A stretch of 64,000 bases of DNA from Alkalihalobacillus pseudalcaliphilus (GTDB lineage: Bacteria; Bacillota; Bacilli; Bacillales; Bacillaceae_D), in contig LFJO01000001.1 in the NCBI GenBank assembly GCA_001038565.1, positions 397,824 through 461,823 on the forward strand, written 5' to 3'. Position 1 is the first letter of the stretch; each line of letters starts with the position of its first letter. Positions 50,051 through 61,220 of the stretch are shown here, piece by piece. Below the pieces are notes generated by a model. The model worked only from the letters and a program-made list of their open reading frames with translations. It searched no databases and was not told where the DNA came from. The translations under genes were made by a program, and so were the position numbers.

Positions 50051-51247
50051 TTACAAAAATGAGGAAAATAGTGTCCCTATTCGTTCTCTCATTCGAAACC
50101 ATAAACTACGCTGCTCCCATTCTTTAATCGTAAGTGGGTGTGAAATGGAGCGATCGTATTGAAGGACTAGATTCACTTCAGCAACAAAGTCTTCGTCATA
50201 AATATAAGAATTAAGTTCGAGATTTGTAAAAAGACTTCTTTTGTCAAAATTTGCTGTACCAATATAGGCAACGGAATGGTCAAATACAATCGCTTTAGTA
50301 TGGAAAAAACCACGGTAATACTGGAAAATCTGCACCCCAGCAAGTAATAGAGCCTGATAATATGGAAAGGCCGCCTCTCGTACGAAAGGATGATCGCTCT
50401 CCTTTGGTACGATAATTGAAATATTTACCCCCCGTGCAGCTGCTTGCAAAAGAGCTTGCTGTAACTTTTCGCTCGGAATAAAATAGGCGGTTGCAAGCGT
50501 AATGGATGATTGAGCCTTATTAATATGTTCGAGATGTGTATCTTCAAGAAAGAAGCCATTAGATGGGAATAGCTCCATATCACTCGTTCCTCTAGAACGT
50601 ATGTTTAAAAGGTTCGTCTCTTTAAAAGCTCTACGATTGGCATCTTCCCAGTCATTCAAGAAGCTTCGCTGTAATTCTTTGAGTGCCTCACCTTCCATAC
50701 GAATATGAAGATCGCGCCATTTGCCGAATTTAGGATCACGCCCTAAATATTCATCGCCAATATTATAGCCGCCGTAATAACCGATTTGCCCATCACAAAT
50801 AACAATCTTCCGATGATTGCGTTGATTTAATTTAAAGAAAAAGTAAGGAAACCCGAGCGGGGGAGAAAGTTTAAACTGTACACCAGCTTTTTTGAGTTTC
50901 CTTCTACAATTCCAGGACATTTTGCAGCCAAACATATCGACTAATAATCGAACGGTGACACCTTGTTTCGCCTTTGTCTCTAATAAGTCAATCATTTTGT
51001 GTCCGATATGGTCGTCGCGAAATATATAAAATAAAATATGTATATGTTTTTGGGCATGAAATAAATCTTGCTGTAAGTGAGTGATGAACTCATCACCTGT
51101 AGAAAAAAGCTTCAGCTCTGCTGTTTTCATCTCAAGGTGAACAGGCCTCTCAGAAATCAACAAAGACTTTCTCCCAAAATGAAAATCTGCTTTTACTAAT
51201 AAAAAAAGAATAAAGCTCATAGATAAAACGATAACGACATAAAACAT
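50051..51247 (-). CDS. cls: Cardiolipin synthase-type phospholipase D family protein
   Basis: Condenses phosphatidylglycerol at the membrane. 398 residues with one N-terminal membrane span (classical Cls has two). Both PLD active sites are complete: NHRKIVICDGQIGYYGGYNIGDEY (H-x-K-x4-D) and FHTKAIVFDHSVAYIGTANFDKRSL. A basic C-terminus follows. B. subtilis ywiE lies nearby in order and may be the counterpart. The substrate is inferred from family. Confidence 0.85.
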   Translation of the reverse strand: MFYVVIVLSMSFILFLLVKADFHFGRKSLLISERPVHLEMKTAELKLFSTGDEFITHLQQDLFHAQKHIHILFYIFRDDHIGHKMIDLLETKAKQGVTVRLLVDMFGCKMSWNCRRKLKKAGVQFKLSPPLGFPYFFFKLNQRNHRKIVICDGQIGYYGGYNIGDEYLGRDPKFGKWRDLHIRMEGEALKELQRSFLNDWEDANRRAFKETNLLNIRSRGTSDMELFPSNGFFLEDTHLEHINKAQSSITLATAYFIPSEKLQQALLQAAARGVNISIIVPKESDHPFVREAAFPYYQALLLAGVQIFQYYRGFFHTKAIVFDHSVAYIGTANFDKRSLFTNLELNSYIYDEDFVAEVNLVLQYDRSISHPLTIKEWEQRSLWFRMRERIGTLFSSFL

Positions 51248-51659
51248 GATGTTAAGCTCCTCTATAGTTAATAACTAAACACCTCTAAGAAGAAGGGTAA
51301 TAAAATTAGTATGTCCTATTTATAGTGAAACATTAGAGTTAATCAGCAAAGAAGTGGGGAAATCAGAGCTCAATGCTGCGGAAATGAAAATACGTAGCAT
51401 TGAAGATGAAAAGCTAGTACTCAGTGCCTCGTAAACCACAATAAAATCAAAAAACTACCGCCGACTAGATTAATGTGAATCTTACAACCGAACTCCACTG
51501 AATTAAATAAAGTGAGTCGCACCTAAACGAACAGCAGGCGTAGGTATGTCAACAGTCAACACTTGGACAAACATCGTTTTATGATAAATAGTTTGAAAAT
51601 TAGATTTTTTCTTGTATGATGTAAGAAAATATAGGATTTGTCAGAAAGTTGGGGATAGG
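51248..51659. other. cls-tetR divergent region
   Basis: A stop-free frame of about 40 codons without start (about 51310-51434, containing LELISKEVGKSELNAAEMKI) looks protein-like and may be a gene remnant. Promoters not assigned. Confidence 0.3.
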
Positions 51660-52292
51660 ATGTTACATACGAATAAAGTGCCTTCTGTTGTAAAGGACCA
51701 GAAGTTAATTAAAGTGCGTCGTGCTCAAATGGTTAAAGGGGCTGTTCGACTTTTTATTGAAAAAGGTTTTCATCGAACTACAACACGAGAAATTGCTCGT
51801 GAGGCAGGATTCAGTATTGGTACGTTATATGAATATATTGGAGCAAAAGAGGATATTCTGTACCTCGTTTGTGACGATATCTATTTAGAAGTTTTGAAGC
51901 GTTTGAAGGAACAACTATCAGACGAGGGAACAGCATTATCTCGCCTTAAGTTAGCAATTCGAGCTTATTTTGAAATTGTTGATGATATGGCTGATGAAGT
52001 GCTTGTCATGTATCAGGAAGTTAAGGCGTTACCAAAAGATTCATTAAAATATGTCCTAGAAAAGGAACAAGAAATGGCGAAGATTCTTGAAGAATTAATC
52101 ATTGAGTGTGTCAGACATAAAGAGCTTGAAATGAATGAAGAGGAGATTCATTTATTCGCTCACAATATTTTGGTTCAAGGACAAATGTGGACATTTAGAA
52201 GGTGGGCATTAAGAAAGTCATACACATTAGAGCAATATATCAATTGGCAGACCGATCACTTATTAAAAGGGAAGGCTCATAAAGGTTTTTAA
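51660..52292 (+). CDS. TetR family transcriptional regulator
   Basis: 210 residues from the ATG at 51660. The N-terminal HTH is VKGAVRLFIEKGFHRTTTREIAREAGFSIGTLYEYIGAKEDIL, standard for TetR/AcrR, and the C-terminal helical ligand domain includes YQEVKALPKDSLKYVLEKE. GGGG is only 5 bases before the ATG, so the exact start is uncertain. In related Bacillaceae a similar regulator next to rpoE neighbours acyl-CoA metabolism genes; none is present here. Confidence 0.82.
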   Translation: MLHTNKVPSVVKDQKLIKVRRAQMVKGAVRLFIEKGFHRTTTREIAREAGFSIGTLYEYIGAKEDILYLVCDDIYLEVLKRLKEQLSDEGTALSRLKLAIRAYFEIVDDMADEVLVMYQEVKALPKDSLKYVLEKEQEMAKILEELIIECVRHKELEMNEEEIHLFAHNILVQGQMWTFRRWALRKSYTLEQYINWQTDHLLKGKAHKGF

Positions 52293-52450
52293 AGCTATTT
52301 TGATGAATCCAGCTTCTTCTCATTTTTTTCAATTAGTTTTTTCTGTGCGTATCTAGCATAATTTGTGGAAATGTGTTTATAATGGGGAGTATGATTTCGG
52401 TTAGTAAGGAAAGAATGATAGATTGAAGTTTGGAAAGGAAGTGTCTCTAC

Positions 52451-52972
52451 ATGAGAATTGCCGATATAAAAAAAGAAGATTTAGCTGAATACTCCATGGT
52501 GGAGCTTGCTTATTTATTAATGCAAGAGAAAAAAGAGCCGTTCAATTACCATATTTTAATGGCAGAAATAGCTTCTTTAAAAGAAATGTCAGATGAGGAA
52601 GTCAAAGAACGTATTAGCTTTTTGTATACAGATCTGAATATTGATGGTCGTTTCTTAACGCTTGGAGATAACCTATGGGGTTTGAGAGCATGGTATCCGC
52701 TTGAGCAAGTGGAGGAAGAAATTACATCTTCTGTTTCTAAACCTAAGAAGAAAGCTAAAGTCGCTGAAGATGACGAGTTCTTAGATGAAGAGTATGAAGA
52801 AGATGAGTTTGAGGATTTAGAAGATGAACTAGATGAAATCTCTCAAGACGAAGATGAAGACGAAGATGATAAAGAAGAAGAAGACATCTACAGTGAGGAC
52901 GATCAAGACATGGAAGATGATTTTGACGACGTGGATGACGAGGATGACTCTGACGAGGATTCAGATAAGTAA
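52451..52972 (+). CDS. rpoE: RNA polymerase delta subunit
   Basis: 173 residues from the ATG at 52451 (AAAGGAAG upstream), as in B. subtilis. The HARE-HTH domain is [25 protein letters not shown] through [14 protein letters not shown] basic KPKKKAK linker leads into a disordered tail made almost only of Asp and Glu. Delta increases polymerase recycling and specificity by displacing RNA. The next gene is pyrG, whose promoter begins 56 bp after the rpoE stop. Confidence 0.96.
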   Translation: MRIADIKKEDLAEYSMVELAYLLMQEKKEPFNYHILMAEIASLKEMSDEEVKERISFLYTDLNIDGRFLTLGDNLWGLRAWYPLEQVEEEITSSVSKPKKKAKVAEDDEFLDEEYEEDEFEDLEDELDEISQDEDEDEDDKEEEDIYSEDDQDMEDDFDDVDDEDDSDEDSDK

Positions 52973-53027
52973 TTGATGATACATCGCAGGTAAAAGGAAA
53001 CTGCCATTTTTTTATTTGCAGATTCAC

Positions 53028-53067
53028 TTGACTTCTTTTTGCGTTCTAGGTAGAATCATTTTTGGGC
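53028..53067 (+). promoter_or_regulatory. pyrG: pyrG promoter with GGGC initial transcribed sequence
   Basis: TTGACT (53028-53033), 17 bp, TAGAAT (53051-53056), then CATTTTT and GGGC at 53064-53067. In B. subtilis, pyrG transcription starts at GGGC, and low CTP causes repetitive G addition at the 5' end. Confidence 0.8.
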
Positions 53068-53096
53068 TTTAGAAAATGATATATGATTTTATAGAT

Positions 53097-53150
53097 AAAA
53101 CAAAAGTGTTCGCCCCCAATTTATGGGTGAAGTGTCACTTTTGTTTTTTT
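53097..53150 (+). terminator. pyrG leader attenuator
   Basis: AAAACAAAAGTG pairs with CACTTTTGTTTT, with an inner CCCA/TGGG, and ends in a T-run. The 5' arm contains CCCCC at 53113-53117, a target for pairing with 5' poly-G that would block the hairpin. Located between the pyrG promoter and start codon. Confidence 0.78.
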
Positions 53151-53211
53151 ATTTTCCGATAGATGGAAATAATAAGGTGAACAGCATTCATGATAGTTAT
53201 ATTAAAAGTGA

Positions 53212-54825
<1,614 letters not shown>

Positions 54826-54830
54826 AAACA

Positions 54831-54863
54831 AAAAAGCTGTCGCTTATGCGCAGCTTTTTTTAT
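54831..54863. terminator. Terminator between pyrG and ywjG
   Basis: AAAAAGCTG pairs with CAGCTTTTT around CGCTTATGCG; convergent genes on both sides. Confidence 0.85.
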
Positions 54864-54872
54864 TGGATGAAT

Positions 54873-55412
54873 TTACTCATCTGCATATTCAGCTAAAATT
54901 TCTTTTAAGGTAAGCGAGAGATAAAAGAACGTATAAAGGGCAACAAGTGAGGCGGGGTACCCAATTCTTGTTCCATCATCAAGCGGAACGAGACTTCTTT
55001 TTACCTGAAGATTAATGAAAACATCAGCTAGATGATGAACACTATCTTGTTCGTCTTCATCAAAAACCGTGCCCATTGCGACGATAGGAATCCCTTTTTC
55101 ACTTAAAGGTTTTAGGGTTTCAATGGCTTTAGGCTCTTCAGAATTCCGGCTAATATACAAGATACGGTCATTCATTCCAACATCAGCAAGTTGTCCATTC
55201 ACCTGAAGTGGTTTTATATGGGGCAGCTGATCCGCGCCATATAAGGCTTCCATTTCAACGGCTTTCATCTCGAGGTCGCCATGAATATAAATAAACCCGT
55301 CGCCAACACGGGCTTGGGCCAGTAAGCGAGCCCCATCTTCAATCGCTTCCTCTTGTTTAGTTTGAATTTGTTTCATTAAACCTTGTATTTGTGTCGTAAA
55401 AATTTGAATCAT
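54873..55412 (-). CDS. ywjG: YwjG family protein (DUF2529, SIS-like)
   Basis: 179 residues. IQGLMKQIQTKQEEAIEDGARLLAQA leads into FIYIHGDLEMKAVEMEALYGA, DRILYISRNSEEPKAIETL and KGIPIVAMGTVF, a Rossmann-like alternation resembling sugar-isomerase (SIS) domains. No catalytic residues can be named. It lies between pyrG and spo0F as in B. subtilis. Confidence 0.87.
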   Translation of the reverse strand: MIQIFTTQIQGLMKQIQTKQEEAIEDGARLLAQARVGDGFIYIHGDLEMKAVEMEALYGADQLPHIKPLQVNGQLADVGMNDRILYISRNSEEPKAIETLKPLSEKGIPIVAMGTVFDEDEQDSVHHLADVFINLQVKRSLVPLDDGTRIGYPASLVALYTFFYLSLTLKEILAEYADE

Positions 55413-55597
55413 CAGACCCTACACACCTTCCAAAACGAATTAATAGTCCCTGCATTATAGCGTAAACAGAACCATATTGAAAAAGAAATCATCCAAGATT
55501 CGATGAAGAGTAGTGATTCAGCGAAAGGAGTTTAAGTGATTTTAAACATATGAGTGTAAATTAAACGTGGTTCTTGAAAGAATGCACGTAGACATAA
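55413..55597. other. ywjG-spo0F divergent spacer
   Basis: No gene. Apart from the sigma-H promoter just downstream, no Spo0A box (TGTCGAA) was found with confidence. Confidence 0.35.
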
Positions 55598-55626
55598 GCA
55601 GGAATCGTCGTAAGGAAATCGAATAA
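55598..55626 (+). promoter_or_regulatory. Sigma-H promoter of spo0F
   Basis: GCAGGAATC, 11 bp, ATCGAATAA fits the sigma-H consensus RNAGGAWWW-N11/12-RNNGAATWW with one mismatch. Start near 55632. B. subtilis spo0F is transcribed by sigma-H. Confidence 0.65.
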
Positions 55627-55721
55627 CTAACAAGAGTCAAGAACAGGCTATCGCGATTTTGTGGGTGTTCGCATTTAACAAGAGCTGTTAAAATAGGATC
55701 AAAGAAAAGTGAGGGTGAATC

Positions 55722-56090
55722 ATGTCAGCAGATAAAAAGATTTTAGTTGTCGATGATCAATATGGAATTCGTGTCTTATTAAGCGAAATTTTAAAAAAGG
55801 ACGGTTATTCAGTCTTTCAAGCACCAAATGGTATTCAAGCACTAGAAATTGTCAATCAACAAAATCCAGACCTCGTTTTATTAGATATGAAAATTCCTGG
55901 GATGGATGGTCTTGAAATTTTAAACAGAATTAAAGAAACACATCCTGAGGTTGAAGTCATTATGATGACAGCATATGGTGAGCTAAATTTAATTAACCAA
56001 GCTCTAGATGCAGGGGCTATTGCCCACTTTTCCAAACCTTTTGACATTGATGATGTGAGAAATGTCATTCGAGAAACTATTTTTAACTAA
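55722..56090 (+). CDS. spo0F: Sporulation phosphorelay response regulator Spo0F
   Basis: Single receiver domain, 122 residues, passing phosphate from sporulation kinases to Spo0B. Asp11 and Asp12 (VVDDQYG), phospho-acceptor Asp55 ([12 protein letters not shown]), Thr83 (MMTAYGE) and Lys105 (FSKPFD) form the active site. The K-P-F-D-I-D segment and absence of an output domain are Spo0F-specific. Spaced about 90 bp from a sigma-H promoter. Confidence 0.96.
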   Translation: MSADKKILVVDDQYGIRVLLSEILKKDGYSVFQAPNGIQALEIVNQQNPDLVLLDMKIPGMDGLEILNRIKETHPEVEVIMMTAYGELNLINQALDAGAIAHFSKPFDIDDVRNVIRETIFN

Positions 56091-56099
56091 GAAATTCAT

Positions 56100-56135
56100 C
56101 GCTCCCTTTCTAAATCTAGGGAAGCGTTTTCTTTG
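56100..56135 (+). terminator. Terminator after spo0F
   Basis: CGCT and CCCT pair with AGGG and AGCG with one bulged A, followed by TTTTCTTTG. Confidence 0.65.
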
Positions 56136-56369
56136 TGTAAAATGAAAAAAAGTCAAGGAATATCAAGCGCAGGGACGTTTTTTTATAGTAGGATTGTGAT
56201 ATAATGAACACGTTCCATCTTACCAACTCAAGTATCTTATTTAAAAGGTTTTTATACATAGGTATTCATCATTGGATATTTACTCTTGGATTCGGGTAAC
56301 TTGTTAAATAAGGAAATCTCGGTAGGACGAGCGTTATTTTTGAAATGGATATTCTAAGGAGGAATGGAC

Positions 56370-57233
56370 ATGCCTTTAGTTTCAATGACAGAAATGCTTA
56401 ACAAAGCAAAGGCAGAAAGTTATGCAGTAGGTCAGTTTAACCTAAACAACCTAGAATTTACACAAGCAATTTTACAAGCAGCTGAGGAAGAGAAATCACC
56501 TGTAATTCTTGGTGTTTCTGAAGGGGCTGCTCGTTATATGGGCGGGTTCAAAACGGTTGTCAGTTTGGTTAAAGCTCTTATGGAAGAATACAATGTAACT
56601 GTACCAGTGGCGATTCACCTTGATCACGGTTCAAGCTTAGAGAAATGTGTACAAGCTATCCACGCTGGTTTCACTTCTGTAATGATTGATGGCTCTCATC
56701 ATCCATTAGAAGAAAATATCGCAATTACAAAACGTGTTGTGGAAATCGCTCATTCAGTAGGAGTTTCTGTTGAAGCAGAGCTTGGACGTATCGGTGGACA
56801 AGAGGATGACCTTATTGTATCTGATGCTGAAGCGGCTTATGCAATTCCTGCAGAATGTAAAGAGTTAGTAGCCGCAACAGGTGTTGATTGTTTTGCACCG
56901 GCATTAGGCTCTGTTCACGGACCTTATAAAGGTGAGCCAAACCTTGGTTTCGATCGTATGCAAGAAATTGATTCACTAGTTGGTATTCCATTAGTTCTTC
57001 ACGGAGGAACGGGTATCCCAACAGCCGATATCAAAAAAGCAATTGAATACGGTCACGCAAAAATTAATGTAAACACGGAAAGCCAAATCTCGTCTGCCAA
57101 CGCAGTACGTGAAGTATTGGCAGAAAAGCCGGATCTATATGATCCACGTAAATACCTAGGACCTGCTCGCGATGCAATCAAAGAGACAGTTCAAGGAAAA
57201 ATGCGTGAATTCGGTTCTTCAAATCGTGCTTAA
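56370..57233 (+). CDS. fbaA: Class II fructose-1,6-bisphosphate aldolase
   Basis: Zn-dependent cleavage of fructose bisphosphate in glycolysis and gluconeogenesis. 287 residues from the ATG at 56370, 7 bases after AAGGAGG; the ATG at 56364 is too close. [32 protein letters not shown] (zinc His and catalytic Asp), [29 protein letters not shown] and VLHGGTGIP (zinc His) are intact. It corresponds to B. subtilis fbaA between spo0F and ywjH. Confidence 0.97.
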   Translation: MPLVSMTEMLNKAKAESYAVGQFNLNNLEFTQAILQAAEEEKSPVILGVSEGAARYMGGFKTVVSLVKALMEEYNVTVPVAIHLDHGSSLEKCVQAIHAGFTSVMIDGSHHPLEENIAITKRVVEIAHSVGVSVEAELGRIGGQEDDLIVSDAEAAYAIPAECKELVAATGVDCFAPALGSVHGPYKGEPNLGFDRMQEIDSLVGIPLVLHGGTGIPTADIKKAIEYGHAKINVNTESQISSANAVREVLAEKPDLYDPRKYLGPARDAIKETVQGKMREFGSSNRA

Positions 57234-57245
57234 TAAATAAGACTG

Positions 57246-57282
57246 CGAAGGAAAAGGCGAGCCAACATTCACCTTTTCCTTC
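57246..57282 (+). terminator. Hairpin after fbaA
   Basis: GAAGGAAAAGG pairs with CCTTTTCCTTC, a perfect 11-bp stem. The following T-run is poor, so termination is probable but not certain. Confidence 0.6.
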
Positions 57283-57375
57283 CGTGTTTCAAAGCTCGAA
57301 AGATCGACCTGGTTTCCGTGTTTGTGCAGAGGCCAGGTTGAATTCGATGAGAGAATGAACAAACAGACTCATAAA

Positions 57376-57556
57376 GTGCAGATACTAGGGTGAATTCAAA
57401 GAGTAACGACACGAAAAAGGCCGAACGTGTTAATTACTCAAGTGGCATGATGTCACAATGAGCTCTTGAGCTTAATGATTAGTCGTACCTGTCATACTGG
57501 AAGTGAACTTGACGAGTTTCCGTGCATCACCCATTGAACTTTCATATAAAAACAAA
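57376..57556 (+). repeat. Single hairpin unit of the 52-bp family plus a repeat terminal motif, upstream of tal
   Basis: GTGCAGATAC at 57376-57385 equals the 3' arm of the array at 63915. Directly after it, GAGTAA (57401-57406) pairs with TTACTC (57434-57439) and ACACG (57409-57413) with CGTGT (57426-57430) around AAAAAGGCCGAA. Further on, GAACTTTCATATAAAAAC ends 24 bases upstream of the tal start. Confidence 0.75.
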
Positions 57557-57579
57557 AACAAGGGTAGAGGTGAAGAGTA

Positions 57580-58218
57580 GTGAAATTTTTTATCGATACG
57601 GCGAATTTAGAAGAAATTAAAGAGGCAAATGCTTTAGGGATTCTTGCAGGCGTAACGACAAACCCATCTTTAGTAGCAAAAGAAGAAGGCGTTGATTTCC
57701 ATGACAGAATTAAGGAAATCACGGATCTTGTTTCAGGTTCTGTAAGTGCAGAAGTCATTGCATTAGACGCAGAAGGAATGATTGAAGAAGGAAAAGAATT
57801 AGCTGCCATTGCACCAAACGTAACCGTGAAAGTACCAATGACAACAGAAGGACTTAAAGCAGTGCATGCCTTCTCCGAATTAGGTATCAAAACAAACGTA
57901 ACCCTCGTATTTTCAGCTGTCCAAGCACTTCTTGCAGCAAGAGCTGGAGCGACCTATGTATCACCATTTTTAGGACGTTTAGATGATATTGGAGCTGATG
58001 GTTTACAATTAATCGAACAAATTTCTGGAATTTTTAACGTGCATGGCCTTCATACAGAGATTATTGCCGCTTCTGTTAGACACCCTGTGCATGTTACTGA
58101 AGCAGCATTAAAAGGAGCACATATTGCAACGATTCCTTTTAACGTCATTAAGCAATTAACGAAACACCCGTTAACCGATCAAGGGATTGAGAAGTTTTTA
58201 GCAGACTGGAATAAATAA
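57580..58218 (+). CDS. tal: Fructose-6-phosphate aldolase/transaldolase, short type (YwjH)
   Basis: 212 residues, GTG start with AGAGGTG upstream. TalB/FSA family: [30 protein letters not shown], the Schiff-base Lys84 in [29 protein letters not shown] and [11 protein letters not shown]. Bacterial proteins of this short subgroup include both transaldolases and fructose-6-phosphate aldolases; the B. subtilis counterpart is reported as a transaldolase. Sits between fbaA and murAB as usual. Confidence 0.93.
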   Translation: MKFFIDTANLEEIKEANALGILAGVTTNPSLVAKEEGVDFHDRIKEITDLVSGSVSAEVIALDAEGMIEEGKELAAIAPNVTVKVPMTTEGLKAVHAFSELGIKTNVTLVFSAVQALLAARAGATYVSPFLGRLDDIGADGLQLIEQISGIFNVHGLHTEIIAASVRHPVHVTEAALKGAHIATIPFNVIKQLTKHPLTDQGIEKFLADWNK

Positions 58219-58226
58219 TGCTGTAT

Positions 58227-58261
58227 GGACTATAGCCAAGTGATTACTTGGCTTTCAGTCC
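58227..58261 (+). terminator. Hairpin after tal
   Basis: GGACT and AGCCAAGT pair with ACTTGGCT and AGTCC around GATT. The U-run is lacking, so its role as a terminator is uncertain. Confidence 0.5.
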
Positions 58262-58498
58262 GCACGGATGATCAATAACAAAAAAGCACGTAACACATAG
58301 GCAATGCCTTATTTGCCGAGTGAGCCGAATCCAAGTAATATAAGTAAAGTATGTCAGTAAAGTTTTCAAGAAATAATGCTAAGAAATAATCAATAAAACG
58401 GTGTGTCACTCGTTACTTTTTCATGCAGATGGTTATAATGGTAAAAAAAGTACATCAAGTATGTATTCCATTAGCACAAGCATAGAAGGGATGCGATT

Positions 58499-59788
58499 AT
58501 GGATAAATTAATGATTCAAGGTGGCCTTCCTTTAGAAGGTACTGTACAAATTAGTGGAGCCAAAAACAGTGCAGTAGCACTAATTCCTGCCGCTATTTTA
58601 GCAGATTCAACTGTGACCATAGACAATGTCCCAACGATTTCAGATGTAGAGCTTCTAGCTGAGCTTTTAAGAGAAATAGGTGGAGATGTTGAATTAGATA
58701 ATGATGAACATGAGATTCAAATTAATCCAGAAAAAATGTTTGCCATGCCATTACCTAATGGTCGTGTCAAGAAGCTGCGTGCCTCTTACTATCTAATGGG
58801 GGCCATGCTTGGCAAATTTAAAAAAGCGGTCATTGGTTTACCTGGTGGTTGTAATTTAGGACCGAGACCGATTGATCAGCACATCAAAGGGTTTGAAGCT
58901 TTAGGAGCTAAAGTGACGAATGAGCAAGGGGCTATTTATTTACGTGCCGATGAATTAGTTGGAGCAAAAATCTACCTTGATGTTGTGAGTGTAGGAGCGA
59001 CGATTAATATCATGCTTGCGGCTGTCAAAGCTAAAGGTCAAACCATTATTGAAAACGCTGCAAAAGAACCTGAAATTATTGATGTAGCTACCTTATTGAC
59101 AAATATGGGAGCTCGTATTAAGGGTGCAGGAACAAATGTCATTCGAATTGATGGTGTTGAATCGTTACATGGATGCCGCCATTCGATTATTCCAGACCGA
59201 ATTGAAGCAGGAACGTATATGATTTTAGCGGCTGCCATTGGGCAACGTGTTGTGGTTGATAATATTATTCCGTACCATGTAGAATCTTTGATTGCTAAAT
59301 TGAGAGAAATGAATGTAAAAGTAGACGTTCGCGATGATCAAGTAGAGATTTGTGGGATCGGTGAGAAAACGGGGGTAGATATTAAAACCCTTGTATATCC
59401 AGGATTCCCTACCGACTTGCAACAACCATTTACAAGCCTTTTAACGCAAGCTGAAGGTACAAGCCTCGTGACGGATACGATTTATAATGCACGATTTAAA
59501 CATATTGACGAGCTTCGTCGAATGGGTGCCAATGTGAAAGTAGAAGGTCGTTCCGCGCTGATTAACGGAAAAACGATGTTACAAGGAGCCAAGGTGAAAG
59601 CTAGTGATTTGAGAGCTGGAGCGGCACTTGTGATTGCTGGATTAATGGCAGATGGAATTACAGAATTAACCGGTCTTGAACATGTTGATCGAGGTTACGA
59701 AGATTTAGAAGAAAAGCTATTGGGTTTAGGTGCAAAGATATGGCGTGAAGAAATGACAAATGAAGAAATGGACCAAGTGAAAAACTAA
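58499..59788 (+). CDS. murAB: UDP-N-acetylglucosamine 1-carboxyvinyltransferase (MurAB/MurZ paralogue)
   Basis: First committed step of peptidoglycan synthesis, 429 residues. [15 protein letters not shown], the catalytic loop [24 protein letters not shown] with Cys118 (fosfomycin target), [16 protein letters not shown] and [16 protein letters not shown] are intact. Firmicutes have two MurA proteins; the position between tal and glpX is that of B. subtilis murAB. AGAAGGGATG is the ribosome binding region. Confidence 0.94.
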   Translation: MDKLMIQGGLPLEGTVQISGAKNSAVALIPAAILADSTVTIDNVPTISDVELLAELLREIGGDVELDNDEHEIQINPEKMFAMPLPNGRVKKLRASYYLMGAMLGKFKKAVIGLPGGCNLGPRPIDQHIKGFEALGAKVTNEQGAIYLRADELVGAKIYLDVVSVGATINIMLAAVKAKGQTIIENAAKEPEIIDVATLLTNMGARIKGAGTNVIRIDGVESLHGCRHSIIPDRIEAGTYMILAAAIGQRVVVDNIIPYHVESLIAKLREMNVKVDVRDDQVEICGIGEKTGVDIKTLVYPGFPTDLQQPFTSLLTQAEGTSLVTDTIYNARFKHIDELRRMGANVKVEGRSALINGKTMLQGAKVKASDLRAGAALVIAGLMADGITELTGLEHVDRGYEDLEEKLLGLGAKIWREEMTNEEMDQVKN

Positions 59789-59914
59789 CAAAAGTGAGCG
59801 TTTTCATTTGTTGTATTTTAAGCTAGAAATGTACCCAATTTAAGAAACAAACAGTTAGATAGACAAACATGATTAACATCAATATTGATTGAAAATTAAA
59901 GGGGAGATTCAAGA

Positions 59915-60880
59915 ATGGAAAGAAGCCTTTCAATGGAGCTTGTCCGTGTAACGGAAGCAGCCGCACTAGCATCAGCAAGATGGATGGGACGTGGAGATAA
60001 AGAGTCTGCCGATGGAGCAGCAACAGAAGCCATGCGCGATGTATTTGACACGATCCCAATGAAAGGGACTGTTGTTATTGGTGAAGGAGAAATGGACGAA
60101 GCCCCAATGCTGTATATTGGAGAAAAATTAGGAAACGGCTATGGTCCTCGTGTTGATGTTGCCGTTGACCCTTTAGAAGGGACAAATATCGTCGCAGCAG
60201 GGCAGTGGAATGCATTAGCTGTATTAGCGGTTGCTGATCACGGTAATCTTTTACACGCACCAGACATGTATATGGAGAAGATTGCTGTTGGACCTGAATC
60301 TGTTGGTAAGGTTAGTCTTGATGCTCCTGTCATTGAGAATTTAAGAGCTGTAGCAGAGGCCAAAAATAAAAATATTGAAGATTTAGTTGTCACTATTTTA
60401 AACCGTGAGCGTCATGCCAAAATCATTCAAGAAGTTCGTGATGCCGGAGCACGAATTAAATTACTCGGTGACGGTGATGTCGCTGCGGCTATTAACACAG
60501 CGTTTGATGATACGGGTGTAGATATTATGTTAGGTTCAGGTGGTGCTCCAGAAGGTGTTATTGCAGCTGTAGCCTTAAAATGTCTAGGTGGAGACTTCCA
60601 GGGCCGCTTATTACCTCAAACGGACGAAGAGCTCGAGCGTTGCAAGAAGATGGGTGTCGAAGATGTCAATAAAGTTCTACAGCTAAGTGACCTTGTTAAA
60701 GGTGACGATTGTATTTTTGCGGCTACAGGAGTTACAGATGGCGAGCTTCTAAAAGGGGTTATGTATAAAGGAAGTTCAGCGACAACATCATCTCTAGTCA
60801 TGCGAGCTAAATCTGGTACGGTCCGATTCATCGATGGAAAACACAGCATGAAAAAGAAACCAGACTTAGTTATTCGTTAA
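59915..60880 (+). CDS. glpX: Class II fructose-1,6-bisphosphatase GlpX
   Basis: Gluconeogenic phosphatase, 321 residues. [34 protein letters not shown] and [13 protein letters not shown] carry the acidic metal ligands; [14 protein letters not shown] and [18 protein letters not shown] are the C-terminal signature. GGGGAG upstream of the ATG. Forms a conserved pair with the rho gene downstream, separated by a terminator. Confidence 0.95.
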   Translation: MERSLSMELVRVTEAAALASARWMGRGDKESADGAATEAMRDVFDTIPMKGTVVIGEGEMDEAPMLYIGEKLGNGYGPRVDVAVDPLEGTNIVAAGQWNALAVLAVADHGNLLHAPDMYMEKIAVGPESVGKVSLDAPVIENLRAVAEAKNKNIEDLVVTILNRERHAKIIQEVRDAGARIKLLGDGDVAAAINTAFDDTGVDIMLGSGGAPEGVIAAVALKCLGGDFQGRLLPQTDEELERCKKMGVEDVNKVLQLSDLVKGDDCIFAATGVTDGELLKGVMYKGSSATTSSLVMRAKSGTVRFIDGKHSMKKKPDLVIR

Positions 60881-60895
60881 TAGAGCAAATGGTTC

Positions 60896-60938
60896 GAAAA
60901 AAGCCTTTTTGGAAGTTGGATTTCAAAAAGGCTTTTTT
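60896..60938 (+). terminator. Terminator after glpX
   Basis: AAAAAAGCCTTTTTG pairs with CAAAAAGGCTTTTTT over 15 bp and ends in T residues. Confidence 0.88.
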
Positions 60939-61013
60939 CATCATAGAAAGTCAATATTTTTCTGTGTGCTATTGAATAAATGAGACTTTTATGGTTAAAA
61001 TAAAGTAATAGGT

Positions 61014-61042
61014 TTGACATTTCAATGAGAAAGTCATATTAT
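61014..61042 (+). promoter_or_regulatory. Promoter of rho
   Basis: TTGACA (61014-61019), 17 bp, TATTAT (61037-61042). It leaves a leader of about 170 nt, consistent with the long autoregulated rho leader of B. subtilis; a short AAGCAAAGCT/TTTGTTTTTT region near 61178-61195 could act in it, but I see no strong hairpin. Confidence 0.65.
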
Positions 61043-61220
61043 ACAGCGGAAGACCTCTAACATAACTTAACTTCATTCAATCATCCTCTTTTACTAAAGA
61101 GTATCACTCATTTACTTTTTCAATTTTTTCCAAATTTAACAAAAACCAATATGATAATGGTTAATCTAAATAAAAGCAAAGCTAATTTGTTTTTTATTAT
61201 TATTATAGAAACGTGGTGTC

